Of a stretch of 64,000 nt of DNA, positions 10,501-20,389 are shown one piece after another. The DNA is taken from contig CP159477.1 in the NCBI GenBank assembly GCA_042140185.1, positions 3,224,001 to 3,288,000 of the forward strand. Direction: 5' to 3'. The first letter of the stretch is position 1, and each line of letters begins with the position of its first letter. The notes under the pieces are model-generated. The model did no database searches. It had not been told where the DNA came from and was given only the letters and a program-made list of their open reading frames with translations. Both the position numbers and the translations under genes were made by a program. Source of the DNA: JANSXG01 sp024743075 (GTDB taxonomy: Bacteria > Planctomycetota > Phycisphaerae > Phycisphaerales > UBA1924).

Positions 10501-10671
10501 TTGAACGCCTTGAGGCGATCCGTCTACAAGCCTGGTGATATGATGAACCATGATGGCAAGTCATGTCGAGTCGTCTACAGCTCAAGCAACTCAACTAGCG
10601 CACCTTACCTTACAATCCCTATCTTCAATCCAGACAGCAGAGATAACCCGTTTGGTATTCCCCTCCCGTGA
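4501..10671 (+). CDS. RHS/YD-repeat secreted protein, main shell, dockerin-like insert and C-terminal tip
   Basis: This is the downstream frame of the same gene. It carries a long run of YD repeats (YDALTGAMTSVT, YDVLDRQTKL, YDGLGRATHTF, YDERGRVETTV, YDGLNRLAEAV, YDDAGNLRTREV and others, 5.8-9.1 kb). Two dockerin type I-like loops follow at 9481-9640 (DVDADGTVGSSD and DVTRDGSVDLAD). Then comes an RHS core-like block (GMYVVRHRWYSPTMGRWLSRDPLGF, about 9724-9790), ending in a variant RLDFSGL where families usually have DPxGL. The final 260 or so residues, after about 9877, are AT-richer and unlike the shell. This is the usual place of a variable toxin tip, but I recognise no toxin family in it. 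The shell is expected to encapsulate the tip outside the cell or envelope. Confidence 0.8.
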   Translation, partial: RDQALRPTTLNGTEDITTHRVRYTYVGDLDYDPDIWDSLGTDGDLVQVEVATRLDDDANDDAVFHTKFTQFRYHVGDSEGTTPDTTVDTNGNGIPGEKGVAGQLRMVFTPANVEYFAEHHGSNDLSLRAAADALLELADDDTAFTGTTVAELASKIVARYDGDRVEVQYLQASCGCLSSSVGRLGIRRIYDYWMDDSTLAASDNFSFWHTEASYDDSIPAWVDYRTYVSHHTRHATTDIPLKIGEAIIEEASPNRAWAKKYIYTTDKAELQAVAHRSAINYSTYDPNIDSTPGLWTLNTLTTSGLVEGYVHDDNSRVTQILVAAGYDDTVAFDVADFDLIEKITYDSTANQEHLVTKRERFRTYTGSTAADDVEVTSYEYGIYTVSGAGSDGAYDAIVNPIIAWKKHRVEQEISSENGPGTAGQNQFYDTIHVYDRFGRTILIRAADNSITEYAYDALTGAMTSVTQNRQQSDIEFSSTNYLYVGGMTFPSGLTISGWGRSDGGSLTTSFTNDLLGRRLVATGPDGVKSYTYRTVAAAPSRLNSNLDYYSSITLPHIIDGSNSEYNGLAMRHWADAAGQSVETTGYVLGATTDTGEDYRTSAATLVASLSAATRSASDFDWSGNAVQQRVWHDADVAGSFYETEGFFDEFGRLERITDDSGNHSVYTYDVLDRQTKLQTGVALANLFDVSEMVYDSGDAGDSNLTLFRAHVTTSSDRETEFRYDDRNRLLWTINELAPHTYLAYDNLNRVIETHVSSTAPTATEAPAQANRIVSSYQYYSQRGLVWRSSREIDPTSAPNTDVLVSDQWFDEVGRTIKSQPPGAPGTKIAYDGLGRATHTFMGEMLGDSGYTDVYDTINRKPKVNGDVILEESVTIYGTDEDQRGFNRVVLSTNYQRAHTSSSNGSLSNFDSGGGDSTAVATFTGYIYDDANRPVESGYFGTNQSSGFDAGGTAPTMQAGDGSNDFHATNLFTMPADALVGESIYDERGRVETTVQPDGMRTRTIFDDLNRAIGVIENDQTSSVVTLAWSTNRWATTNAGGGTNPDDQNRVTSFVYDGLGNITRRVAHDGDTNVQETLYTYAYDGTHIKSNALLSKVEYPDEMAGTANTVDDEYEVTYEYNAQGEVIGMTDQNGTVHAYSYNAMGRLIEDSVTNFGTNVDQTVHAITYSFSSTTGLVEKVTSLDGAGTPNILNQIQFEYDDMLALSKYRQNPSGQVGSGQSADVEYTYTREDGTTDDNFSRLDIMKYPLVNTGSNQRTQLQQYYGAAASLDDKISRSRGFDWDFQMVSVASDEIRYDYVGLGMTVVANHGNSSKLQLDRYVDSNYATYTGSGVTGSRTPGDYEGLDQYGRVERQVWIEKPTVWDPELKPAVVDVKFVYESDATDVLRRYDSRFGTSLADIGDKYDYDGLNRLAEAVRGKPNGTGWTQDGSREEDWGLDVFGNWDTYANAIGGTSFSQNRTHNEANELTLNAETIGSTTTDLDMTYDDAGNLRTREVSDTVRWVYTWDAWNRLVAVDIEEDTGSGWTFDAPRMKSGYYGLNQRAWSQIDAGAAGYTKAGTPTEVLDRLEHFYYDASWRLLERRVDTNWPGSGFTHDQTTQWVWGHRYIDELIAWADDTKAASSTFDSTTFAMTDRNFSVIGLNNGERVRYDAYGYALASPYGDVDADGTVGSSDSSIVTGAFGATYGTGSYVVEADVTRDGSVDLADLNAVSGANGDSIDRGDLSESGNIVGYAGYVLEPATGMYVVRHRWYSPTMGRWLSRDPLGFVDGSNHYQISRSSPISRLDFSGLCSSPCDCKLGECQLEIGALSADDIVFTLGFLGRGGLETFIPLGVLASRSGPRTVKPNGQVGANPTLEALLALYISEEFIKWVGGEVALDMIMQALKARIGVATGLSNDKAERVFDRIVLDVRGKVPARYRECVDTKCDRSDGRRMDGTWGSWSTLSLTFNYRVESDWVQVVGIVDTGLILDQGRRRQFRTTIERLLNQIQGMGILSDSGQVDLNALRRSVYKPGDMMNHDGKSCRVVYSSSNSTSAPYLTIPIFNPDSRDNPFGIPLP

Positions 10672-10763
10672 CCTGCGGTATCTCGCGTGAACATAAGTCA
10701 AAATTTGCAAGACGATGCAGAGTTCGCTTGGATCGCGATCAGTGCAAGAAAGGAACGTTAGGC

Positions 10764-12374
10764 ATGCCGGGTCAGACTAGATATCTGCAAGCAGTTTTAA
10801 CCACAGTTCTCCTTATGCTTTTGTGTTCGAAATCTGTTGCGCAGTCTGACCAAGTGGCAGTGCCCAGTCCTGACGAAGTTGTGGCTCGTGAGGCGGGAGC
10901 CGGCAATTTGTTGATTCCGGCAGCTGTTTCGGTTGAGATGACGGAAAGTGATGGCTCGGAGGGTAAGACAAACGTTCTGCCAGTGTTGTTATGGAACGGC
11001 AATACAGAGCAAGCAATGGGCATTCGAGGTTTGCCAATCTTCCAAAAGGGTGCCGACTTTGAGAATACCCATTTGGATACATGCATTGAACTATTGCGGC
11101 ACGACGGGAAGATAGCCGTGTTCCAGCCTGATGACATGTCAACAGTCAAAGTGACTTGCCTAGTTCGAAATACTACTTTAGATATCGACTGGGTTCCTGG
11201 CTACGAATTTCATCAGGTTACCGATCGGTTCACGTTGCTGTGCACCGAAGATCGGGCTTGGGGGCGTTTTTACGACGTCGGCGAAGGCTTGGATGTCGAG
11301 TTAGACTTGAGTTCGTTCTTCAAATCAACGTGGAGCGAATCGCCGCCTGAGATTGTTGGGAGAAGGCCAGCATTTCTTATCGACCTAGATCGCATGCTTA
11401 TCGCAGAGGTTGATCTTTCAACTTGGACACCCGTCGGGGCTTTGGTTAAGACAGGATCGGCCCGCTTGCTCCTGTACGGGCCTGCCAAAACCTTTGCCGT
11501 TGTCGACGCGGAGAAACTCGATAAACTTATTGGTCCAACGGTAGGGACTCCATCCTTCCTCTTGATGCACGATCTGTATGTGTCTCTTGACTTCGACGAG
11601 GGCCGGGGGGATGACGCGTTTCAGTACTCGGTGTGGAGCATCAAGAGCGGCGAGCTGCTTTTTCATCTGAGCCAAAGAAGTTGGTTTTCTATGGGCACCC
11701 TGCCTCAAGGCGGGATTCTCGTAGAATCTACTTCGGTACCGCGACGCGTCGCGTTGGTCCTACCCAATGTATTAGACAGCCCCGAGCCTCCCGCCATCCC
11801 TGGGTCGCCTCCGCGGGTTTTCTTATTGGATGGTTGGGATCGAGTCGAGAGGATCGGCATGAGCGGTATGCTTGAAGCCGTTCCAGTAGCGACGCTAGAT
11901 GGCCGCGCGAGCATCGTGGCGGCCAATCCCAACTTCGACCTGCTCGTTCCCACTGTCTTCAGTGAGCCATTTTCAAGTCGAGTAGGTGCAGATGGCCAGA
12001 GTGTCTCATGGTCGCGATTACTCGACGGTGGCTACCTTGCCTTGCGAGAATTTGCTCCCCACGAATTGCAAGTCTTCGAGAGTATAGAGGCCCCAGACAT
12101 TCTATCCTCAACCACGCGTCATAACTGCAAGATTCAGCGGTACATTTTGGCGACCCGGTTTGGCGAAGAGGCAACGATAGAATTAGAGATGCTGGTTTTT
12201 TGTACCTCGGATTTGAGACCACTTAAGCAATTTGGGTCGTTTCAGCGCACCGCTGTCATTGATGGTGAAGTCGTTTGGTCGCGAACAGACGGATCAACGC
12301 CCCATCGACGGTTTGCTGGATTAGCCAAACCTCAAGTCCTTGTAGAAGGGGTTGAGGTAAGGCTCATCAAATAG
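10764..12374 (+). CDS. Exported protein downstream of RHS tip, possible partner or immunity protein
   Basis: This 536-residue protein is of unknown family. It begins with a signal peptide (LQAVLTTVLLMLLCSKSVAQ). The start at 10764 is supported by AGGA 9 bases upstream; an open GTG at 10668 overlapping the RHS stop would destroy the signal peptide. The body is rich in beta-strand-like segments (repeated hydrophobic-turn units such as RVFLLDGWDRVERIGMSGM), perhaps a propeller, but I cannot name it. Base composition is clearly more AT-rich than the T2SS genes and matches the RHS tip, so both may have arrived together. Position suggests immunity or accessory function; an immunity protein with a signal peptide would act in the periplasm. 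Confidence 0.6.
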   Translation: MPGQTRYLQAVLTTVLLMLLCSKSVAQSDQVAVPSPDEVVAREAGAGNLLIPAAVSVEMTESDGSEGKTNVLPVLLWNGNTEQAMGIRGLPIFQKGADFENTHLDTCIELLRHDGKIAVFQPDDMSTVKVTCLVRNTTLDIDWVPGYEFHQVTDRFTLLCTEDRAWGRFYDVGEGLDVELDLSSFFKSTWSESPPEIVGRRPAFLIDLDRMLIAEVDLSTWTPVGALVKTGSARLLLYGPAKTFAVVDAEKLDKLIGPTVGTPSFLLMHDLYVSLDFDEGRGDDAFQYSVWSIKSGELLFHLSQRSWFSMGTLPQGGILVESTSVPRRVALVLPNVLDSPEPPAIPGSPPRVFLLDGWDRVERIGMSGMLEAVPVATLDGRASIVAANPNFDLLVPTVFSEPFSSRVGADGQSVSWSRLLDGGYLALREFAPHELQVFESIEAPDILSSTTRHNCKIQRYILATRFGEEATIELEMLVFCTSDLRPLKQFGSFQRTAVIDGEVVWSRTDGSTPHRRFAGLAKPQVLVEGVEVRLIK

Positions 12375-12688
12375 TCGTGAGTCCATGATTGTGTCGGATA
12401 TTCTATATGTCAAAGAGTATCCAAACCTATTGTCAGTTGCATTTGTTGTAGAATCGGTCGAGTTTGCGCGGCCGCGACGAGTTCTCCGTGCCGTCTCAGG
12501 CCGGATAACGCGAGCCCTCCCGACCATGCTCAGGCGGACCTGCGGCGAAGATAGCGGAAGCGGAGCTTCAGTTTCTCTAGCCTGCGAAAACGAGGTGCCA
12601 ATCATCGCGGTCTCTTGGGCTGCCGGTGTGGATTGCCGATCGCAAGGGGCAGCTGCTACAGTTCCTCGGAAAGAGACGCTTATGATGG
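12375..12688. other. Gap between RHS module and T2SS locus
   Basis: About 310 bases between convergent genes. An open frame at 12385-12765 on the plus strand overlaps the TPR lipoprotein gene and has no ribosome site or recognisable sequence. I see no terminator hairpin. Confidence 0.4.
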
Positions 12689-13225
12689 CTACTTGGAGGG
12701 ATCGCCGTACAATCGATTTGATTGTGAGTTACGCGCTGGTTCGGCACGATCAAGAGCAATCATGAACCAATCCGACGCCGTGCGGTTCGTCGGATCGAGT
12801 TCCAAAGCCCGCTTGAACGCGTCCGCCGCAGCTTGGTAGCGTCCGGTGTGCAGCAATGTCGACGCGATGCCCAATTGCGGCTCGACCGCCTGCGGCATCA
12901 GTTCGGAGGCGCGCTCGAACCGCTTCGCGGCGCTGTCGAATCGTCCCTGTCGAAGGGCGAGGACGCCGAGGTTGTAGTGCAATCGCCCGTCAAACGGGTT
13001 GGCCTCAGCAGCGAGTTCCAGCGTTCGCTCAGCCTCTAGCAAATTGCCCGCTTCGAACTGCGCACGCGCTTCCGACAGCAACTCCTGCGATGCCTCGGCG
13101 TCAATGAAGCCCTGCGCTGGCGACGTCCTCGCGCTCGTGGCGGTTGAGCCGCAGCCACCGGCCGTCGCCGCGACGATCAGCGCCGTAAGGATCATGCCAG
13201 GCGAGATGCGGTTGGATTTGGTCAT
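12689..13225 (-). CDS. TPR-repeat lipoprotein of the T2SS locus
   Basis: This 178-residue protein starts MTKSNR; the hydrophobic segment ends in ATAGGC, a lipobox, so the mature protein should be lipidated at Cys. Tetratricopeptide repeats follow (QFEAGNLLEAERTLELAAEANPFDGRLHYNLGVLALRQGRFDSAA... region, then YQAAADAFKRALELDPTN). The start at 13225 is chosen because the longer open frame upstream lacks a signal sequence and runs into the neighbouring gene. It is last of three leftward genes after GspL- and GspM-like products. A role as a pilotin-like or assembly lipoprotein for the secretin is an inference from position and type. Confidence 0.7.
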   Translation of the reverse strand: MTKSNRISPGMILTALIVAATAGGCGSTATSARTSPAQGFIDAEASQELLSEARAQFEAGNLLEAERTLELAAEANPFDGRLHYNLGVLALRQGRFDSAAKRFERASELMPQAVEPQLGIASTLLHTGRYQAAADAFKRALELDPTNRTASDWFMIALDRAEPARNSQSNRLYGDPSK

Positions 13226-13235
13226 TAGCACAGCC

Positions 13236-13805
13236 TTAGCGCTCTTCACGGGGGACTTCAAACCTGTTCGCAAACACGATCGTCGCACTGTATATCGGAT
13301 CGCTGCCCCTCCGGTTTGATAGGTCCATGACAAGCGAAACCGGTCGCCAATTCGAGCGCAGCGCACGCCATGATGCGAGGAGATTCCAAACCTCAATCGG
13401 GGTCATCGGCTGCAGCACGACCGACACACGTTCCTCGTAGATCTCGTGGGACGAGTCGGTGGAGCCCGCATTGATACGGATCCCGCCGCTCCCCGACAAC
13501 TGCTGCTGTCGCGCAGGCGGAAGCCCGGCGTCGTCGAGAGCCTGAAAGACCATCGCCTGAACGTCTTCGCCTGGCCTTTCGCTCGGCCCGCGGTTGGCCG
13601 ATCGCTCGCGATAGTCGCGGATCTGCTGGACCGCTGCCGCGGTCTGGTCAAATCTTGCGCGGGCATCCGCCACCGATCGGTCCGACGCACGGCCGCGGCT
13701 CAGGTTGATCACTCCTGCGAACAGAAGGAGGCTCGCTCCGATTGTGGCAATCGCGGCCGGACTGTGCCGTGACGGGCGCATGGAGGTGCCGGGAGTTCGG
13801 GCCAT
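13236..13805 (-). CDS. GspM/PilO-like inner-membrane T2SS protein
   Basis: This 189-residue protein has one N-terminal membrane segment (AIATIGASLLLFAGVINLSRG), a short helical stretch, and a periplasmic alpha-beta domain with EERVSVVLQPMTPIEVWNLLASWR, the pattern of GspM/PilO ferredoxin-like domains. The ATG at 13805 overlaps the TGA of the GspL-like gene (ATGA), so translation is probably coupled. Sequence identity to GspM is not obvious; the call rests on size, topology, gene order and the secretion genes next door. Confidence 0.6.
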   Translation of the reverse strand: MARTPGTSMRPSRHSPAAIATIGASLLLFAGVINLSRGRASDRSVADARARFDQTAAAVQQIRDYRERSANRGPSERPGEDVQAMVFQALDDAGLPPARQQQLSGSGGIRINAGSTDSSHEIYEERVSVVLQPMTPIEVWNLLASWRALRSNWRPVSLVMDLSNRRGSDPIYSATIVFANRFEVPREER

Positions 13806-14710
13806 CAACGCCCACCTTCTGCCGCAGGACGCAATTCGAAACTGAGCAGTGATTCGGCGTCGGATGACGAGACGGATGGCACACTAGGCATCCAGCCCTG
13901 CAGTGCCCGGAAAGCCCCATGAAACTCTGCTGCTGCACGGGTGTCATCGGTCGCCGCATTGATGACGATCCTCTCGGGCAGGACTTCGAGCCGACGGACC
14001 CGTCGAGCCGGCTCATCCGGCCACACCGCCGCGAGCGACGCAAACAGGTCCGTTACGTCTGCGGGATCGGCTTTCGGCTCTCGCTGGCCGGCCAACCGTC
14101 TGGCCTGATTCCACTCGGACTGAAACAGCGCAAACACCGGTTGCCCCGACGCGCCCGCCTGCTCGCCGACCACTGATCGCATGAGTGCTTCCGAGCGTTT
14201 GTTCAGATCTTGAACCAGAGTGCGGTCCTCGGCGACCCGCCGCTGCGTTCCGGCGAACAGCATACCGACCGCAACCGCCCAGCAAGCCGCCGAGACTGTG
14301 AGCAGTAGTGTTCGTCTCCGTCGAACGATCGGTGGCTCGAACGAGCCGGTCATCAGATTCAGTTCTCGCGGGTCGCACGCCGAGGACGCGCCGATATCCG
14401 CCGGGACGCGATCAGGGAATACTGCCGGACATCGGTCCGCGGCTGCTGCTTCGAGTGCTTCCCTTGGAGCAGCACATCCCACCACCTGTCCGTCTGTAGT
14501 CGCGACGTAAACGGCATGGACCGCCTCAAAGGTACACGGAAGGTCCTCTTCGAAGAGTGCGTCGAGGGCCTCCCTCGATCGCTCAACATCTCGGGCCGAT
14601 CGGACTCGCCGCGGCAGTGACCGCGAATCCACTACGCACCAGTAGAGTTCCTCGGCGGGCAGGATCAGTTGCCCATTTTCGATGGATCTGGATTCGCGGG
14701 GAATCGCCAT
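13805..14710 (-). CDS. GspL/PilN-like inner-membrane T2SS protein
   Basis: This is a protein of about 301 residues with a cytoplasmic N-terminal part, a PRELNLMTGSFEP segment like the PilN/GspL pre-membrane motif, one membrane helix (TLLLTVSAACWAVAVGMLFAG, about residues 145-165) and a periplasmic domain ending in FELRPAAEGG. The N-terminal part is shorter than the actin-like domain of classical GspL. The start at 14710 (MAIPRESR) is the best methionine start; there is no strong ribosome site, and an upstream alternative start cannot be excluded. It is first of a leftward operon divergent from gspD and overlaps the GspM-like gene. Confidence 0.6.
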   Translation of the reverse strand: MAIPRESRSIENGQLILPAEELYWCVVDSRSLPRRVRSARDVERSREALDALFEEDLPCTFEAVHAVYVATTDGQVVGCAAPREALEAAAADRCPAVFPDRVPADIGASSACDPRELNLMTGSFEPPIVRRRRTLLLTVSAACWAVAVGMLFAGTQRRVAEDRTLVQDLNKRSEALMRSVVGEQAGASGQPVFALFQSEWNQARRLAGQREPKADPADVTDLFASLAAVWPDEPARRVRRLEVLPERIVINAATDDTRAAAEFHGAFRALQGWMPSVPSVSSSDAESLLSFELRPAAEGGR

Positions 14711-14782
14711 GTTCACAAGGTCCGAGCAAATCTCACGCGGATCCAAGACTGAACCGTTGCCAATCCGCAGTCGGATGGTACA

Positions 14783-14804
14783 TTCGCGATCTGCGATCCG
14801 CGAA
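14783..14804. promoter_or_regulatory. Inverted repeat between the two divergent T2SS operons
   Basis: TTCGCGATC (14783-14791) faces GATCCGCGAA (14795-14804) across three bases, with one unpaired base in the right arm. It lies in the 123-bp gap between the GspL-like gene and gspD and so could bind a regulator of both operons. No regulator is identified. Confidence 0.3.
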
Positions 14805-14833
14805 GACCTTTCTGGCAATTGGCGAGGGAATCT

Positions 14834-17097
14834 GTGCAACGGCGCACCAGCATCAACGGACTTTCCAAGGCATCGCACCGGCAGCGTGGTCTTATGCTGT
14901 TCGGCCTTGTCGCTTCGGTAGGCTTCCTCGTCTCCTCGGCCGGTGCGCAAGATCAGCCTCCGCCCGAACCGGCCACGATCACGCTGGCCGACCGGATGGA
15001 ACTCCCGCGGATGGTCGACCTCGCCGCGGCGGAGTTGTCCGTGCCGATCGTGTATGCCCAGAACGTATTCGGCTCGCAAAGCCGGGCCGCTCCAACCTTC
15101 CGCCTGCCGGGGCCGATCACCGAGAGCGAATTGTGGGCTCTCCTGCACCAGGCACTCGCGGATGCGCAGCTCACAACAGTCAGACAGCCCGGCAGCGATG
15201 TGCTGCACGTGGTGACCTTCGCCGATGCTCGGAACAACGCCCGCATCTCGGAGATTGCGCCGGAGTCGTTCTCGGTTGGTGATGCCGGCTTCGTACGGAT
15301 CCGCTACACGCCGAAAGAGGTCGCCGCATCGGATCTCGTCGCCAGACTCAGCGGACTGATGGCCAATCGCCGAGGTGTTGCGCTGCAGGCCATCGAGATA
15401 CCCGGCACTCGCGGTGAGATCATTGTCGGCACGCCCTCTACCGAAGCCCGGAGCGTGCTCAACGATGTGACCCGGCTGGACATATCAGGCACGGAGGTCG
15501 TCAACGTCCTCTACACGCCTGAGCATGTCGACGCGGTCACTCTGATCGCGCGAGCCAACGAGATCGCCGGGGCCGGTGGTCAATCACCCGATGCCGGCTC
15601 GGGACGCTTGATCTCACTGTCCGAGGACGGGCGAATCATGATCATTGCGCCGTCGGATCAAGTCGATGTCTGGATGGAGCGTCTCAAGTCGAGCGATATA
15701 CGCGGCTCGCGATCCGCACGGCTGTATCGCGTCAACAACTACCCTGCAGAAGAAGTCGCCTCGCTGCTGCGCAGCCTGGTCGTCCCGCCGTCCACGCAGC
15801 GCGGCTCCTCCACTTCCATCGACATCCGCGTCGATACGATCACGGACTCGCTCACGGTTGTCGCGACGCCGCGCGAGCACGAACAGGTCGAGGAGATCAT
15901 CGCGCGGGTCGAACGCGCTGCCCCCAACGAGTCCGCGGGGTTCTGGTCACGTCAGATCGAGCACCGAGAAGCCGAAGAGTTGCTCGCCAAGCTGCGTGAG
16001 CTGGTCGATGCGGGCGTGCTCGATGTGGACGCCGGGTCGAGTGACACCGCGGAACGGCGTGGTGGCCTCAGCGGCGTGTCCGGGGTGCCAGCAACTGTTG
16101 CCGGCAACACGGCAGCGCCGAGCCAACAGCCCGTACGACAGAGTGCCGGCGCTACACGCCAGAACGCACCCACCGGTGAGCTCCGCCTCGCCAGCGATCA
16201 GCAGACCAACCGTGTACTGGCCATTGGTGACCGGCGCATGATCGCACGGCTCGACGCGCTCGTCGACGAACTCGACGTCCCGCTCCCGCAGGTGCAGATC
16301 GAACTCCTCGTGGTGTCCCTTAACGAGGGCGACTCGCGCAACCTCGCGTTTGAGTTGCAGTCGCTGACTAACGCCGGCGACACGATCGTCCGGCTGTCCT
16401 CGCTGTTCGGTATCGGTGACCCCGGCCTCGACGACCCTGGACCGCTGGCGGGCTCGGGGTTTTCCGGAGTGGTGCTCAACCCGGGCGACTTCGGCGTGCT
16501 CATCCGCGCCCTCGAGACCATCTCGCAGGGCCGCTCGCTCAGCCGCACCACGCTCCTCGTGGCCAACGGCGAGGACGCGCGGATCGACTCCGCGGTCCAG
16601 CAGCCGTTCCTGCAGACCACCGTGCGCTCCTCAGAATCCGAGATCACCGGCTTCGGCGGCTCCGTCGAGGCGGGCCTGTCCGTGAGCGTCTCCCCGCAGA
16701 TCGGCCCGGCGAACACCGTGCGGCTGACCTACGACGTCGAGCTCAGCGCGTTCATCGGATCCTCGGCTGTCCCAGAGCTGCCGCCGCCGACGCAGCGCAA
16801 CACCGTCTCGAGCATCTCCACGCTACCCGATGGGTTCACGGTTGCGGTCGGAGGGTTCCGGCTCACCGATCAGAACGAGGGCGAGTCGCGCGTGCCGGTC
16901 CTCGGCTCGATCCCGCTGCTGGGCGAACTGTTCAAGAGCAGCACCGAGAGCCGCAGCGATGCCCGGTTCTACGTGTTCATCCGGCCCAAAGTCGTCCGCG
17001 AGCGCGCGACCGAGCAACTGCGCGGCCTGTCCGACCAGCAGCTCCGCGATGCGAACCTGCCGCCGAACCCGCCCCTGATCGACCTCCCGATGATGTG

Positions 17098-17101
<4 letters not shown>
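14834..17101 (+). CDS. gspD: Type II secretion outer-membrane secretin GspD
   Basis: This 755-residue protein should form the multimeric outer-membrane channel of the T2SS. A signal peptide (GLMLFGLVASVGFLVSSAGAQ) is followed by three N-domain repeats (FVRIRYTPKEVAASDLVARL, VNVLYTPEHVDAVTLIARAN, LYRVNNYPAEEVASLLRSLVV). The secretin domain then includes VPLPQVQIELLVVSLNEGD and the conserved RVPVLGSIPLLGELFKSSTESR...YVFIRPKVV end. The GTG at 14834, with AGGGA just upstream, keeps the signal peptide intact; TTG at 14819 is an alternative. It begins the rightward operon, and its stop overlaps the start of gspE. Confidence 0.9.
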
Positions 17102-18680
<1,579 letters not shown>

Positions 18681-18684
<4 letters not shown>

Positions 18685-19937
18685 GCAGCTTGACCTATCT
18701 CTATAAAGCATCGCGGCGCGACGCCCCGCAAACCATCGTGAAGGGCCGGCTTGAGGCGTCCGACCCCGCCCAGGCACGGGAACTGCTCCGCGACGGGGGA
18801 CTGCTCCCCCTGTCGGTCCGCCCGCTCCAGACCGCACAGCTCGCCGTATTCCTGCCAAAGCCGATCGAGCGGTGGTGGAACAGGCGCCAGCGCGCCCGCA
18901 ACGCCGCAGCCCGCGCCGATCTGCTCGACGCGCTGGCCACCATGCTCCAGACCGGGCTCCCGCTCACGGAGGCACTGCGATCGCTCGAGAGCGGCGACGA
19001 CCAGAACCGCCCGTCAAAGCAGGACCGCGCGCTGATCGGCATCCGCGCCGGCGTCACCAGCGGCAAGCCTCTCAGCGCGTGTCTTGACACCCTACCCGAC
19101 TGGTTCACGAAGTCAGAGGTTGTGCGCGTCCGAGCCGCCGAGCAGCGTGGCGAGCTCGCGAAGACGCTCGCCAGCCTCGCCGAGTCCAGCCAGCGATCGG
19201 TCGAGCTCGGGCGGAGACTGCTCGGCGCGTTGACCTACCCGCTCATCGTCGCGGCCGTCGGCCTGGGCGTGGTCGTCTTCCTCAGCGTCCGCACGCTCCC
19301 CGAGCTGCTCGGCGTGCTGTCGGGGGCCGGTGTCGAGCTTCCCGGTCTGTCCGTGGCCGTCATGCGCTTCGGCCAGACGCTCGTCGCGGCGCTGCCATGG
19401 CTGCCGCTGGTCGCGATCGGCCTGATCATCGCCGCGACACTCATCGCCAGCAGCGCCGGGACCTCGACAAAGATCGGCTCGCTGCTGGACCGCTGCACGC
19501 CGCGGTTCATCCGACGCATGCGTCTGGCCTCGGTCTGCCAAGAACTTGCCTCGATGCTCGAGAGTGGAATCCAGATCGTCGAAGGCCTGAGCTTGATCGC
19601 CGCATCGCACACCGGCCTCGGCGGCGCAAGCCTGCGCGGCTATCTGGACCGAGTGACCGCGTCCGTCGCCGACGGCGAAGACCTCGACCGGGCGCTGCCC
19701 GATCCTCGCTGGGCCGACACCGAGTTCGTTCGCCTCATCGCGGCCGGGCAGGCGTCGGGCGAACTCCCGCGCGTGCTCCGGCGTATCGCCGGTCGCTACG
19801 AGCGCGACGCCACGCGCCGTATCGACCGGCTCAGCTCACTGCTCGAACCCGCGGTCATCCTGACGCTCGCCGTGCTCGTCGGCACGGTCGTCATGGCCGC
19901 CGTGCTCCCCCTCATCCGCCTGCAGGAGGTTGTGTGA
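18681..19937 (+). CDS. gspF: Type II secretion inner-membrane platform protein GspF
   Basis: This 418-residue polytopic protein has two GspF/T2SF domains. It opens with TYLYKASRRDAPQTIVKGRLEASDPAQARELLRDGG, then RADLLDALATMLQTGLPLTEALRSLESG for the first domain. Membrane helices follow around LTYPLIVAAVGLGVVVFLSV, a second domain begins with LASVCQELASMLESGIQIVEGL, and a last helix lies near AVILTLAVLVGTVVMAAVLP. It anchors GspE and the pseudopilus base. The GTG start overlaps the gspE stop, and the C-terminus carries the ribosome site AGGAGG for gspG. Confidence 0.92.
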
Positions 19938-20389
19938 TGTCTCACCGTTCATCGGATGTATCGGCAGCGGCAACATGGCGACGCGCCATGACGCTCGTCG
20001 AGGTACTCGCGGTCGTGGTCATCCTCGGCCTGCTCGCCGGCACCCTCGCGGTCGGGTTCTCCGGGGCGTTCGGCGAGAGCCGCGTCGAACTCGCGCGGAC
20101 CGGTGTGACGATCGTTAAGGAGCGGGTTGAGATGTATGAGTACTCGACCGGCGACCTGCCAAGCCCATCTGAGGGGCTCACCGTGCTTTCAGGCCCGGAC
20201 GCGATCGGCAAGTCCTACGAACTCACTCAGGATCAGCTCACGGATCCATGGGGGCGGACATATGTGTTCATCTCGCCCGCATCCGACGGTTCGGCGTTCG
20301 AGATCGTGTGCTACGGAGCCGACGGCCAGCCCGGCGGCACCGGCGAGAACCAGGACATCTCGTCACGCAACCTGCGGGGCAGCGAGTGA
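19937..20389 (+). CDS. gspG: Major pseudopilin GspG
   Basis: This 150-residue major pseudopilin has the prepilin motif RRAMTLVEVLAVVVILGLLAG, with the conserved Glu five residues after the cleavage site (here cut before Met), and the GspG C-terminal signature DPWGRTYVFISP...VCYGADGQPGGTGENQDI, which includes the calcium-binding loop. The ATG shares one base with the gspF TGA and has AGGAGGT 7 bases upstream, the best ribosome site of the operon, as expected for the most abundant component. Confidence 0.93.
   Translation: MSHRSSDVSAAATWRRAMTLVEVLAVVVILGLLAGTLAVGFSGAFGESRVELARTGVTIVKERVEMYEYSTGDLPSPSEGLTVLSGPDAIGKSYELTQDQLTDPWGRTYVFISPASDGSAFEIVCYGADGQPGGTGENQDISSRNLRGSE

Noticed and set aside
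12385..12765. A 126-residue open frame after the RHS partner gene
   Set aside because: It overlaps the TPR lipoprotein gene on the other strand, has no ribosome site, and its composition is not protein-like.
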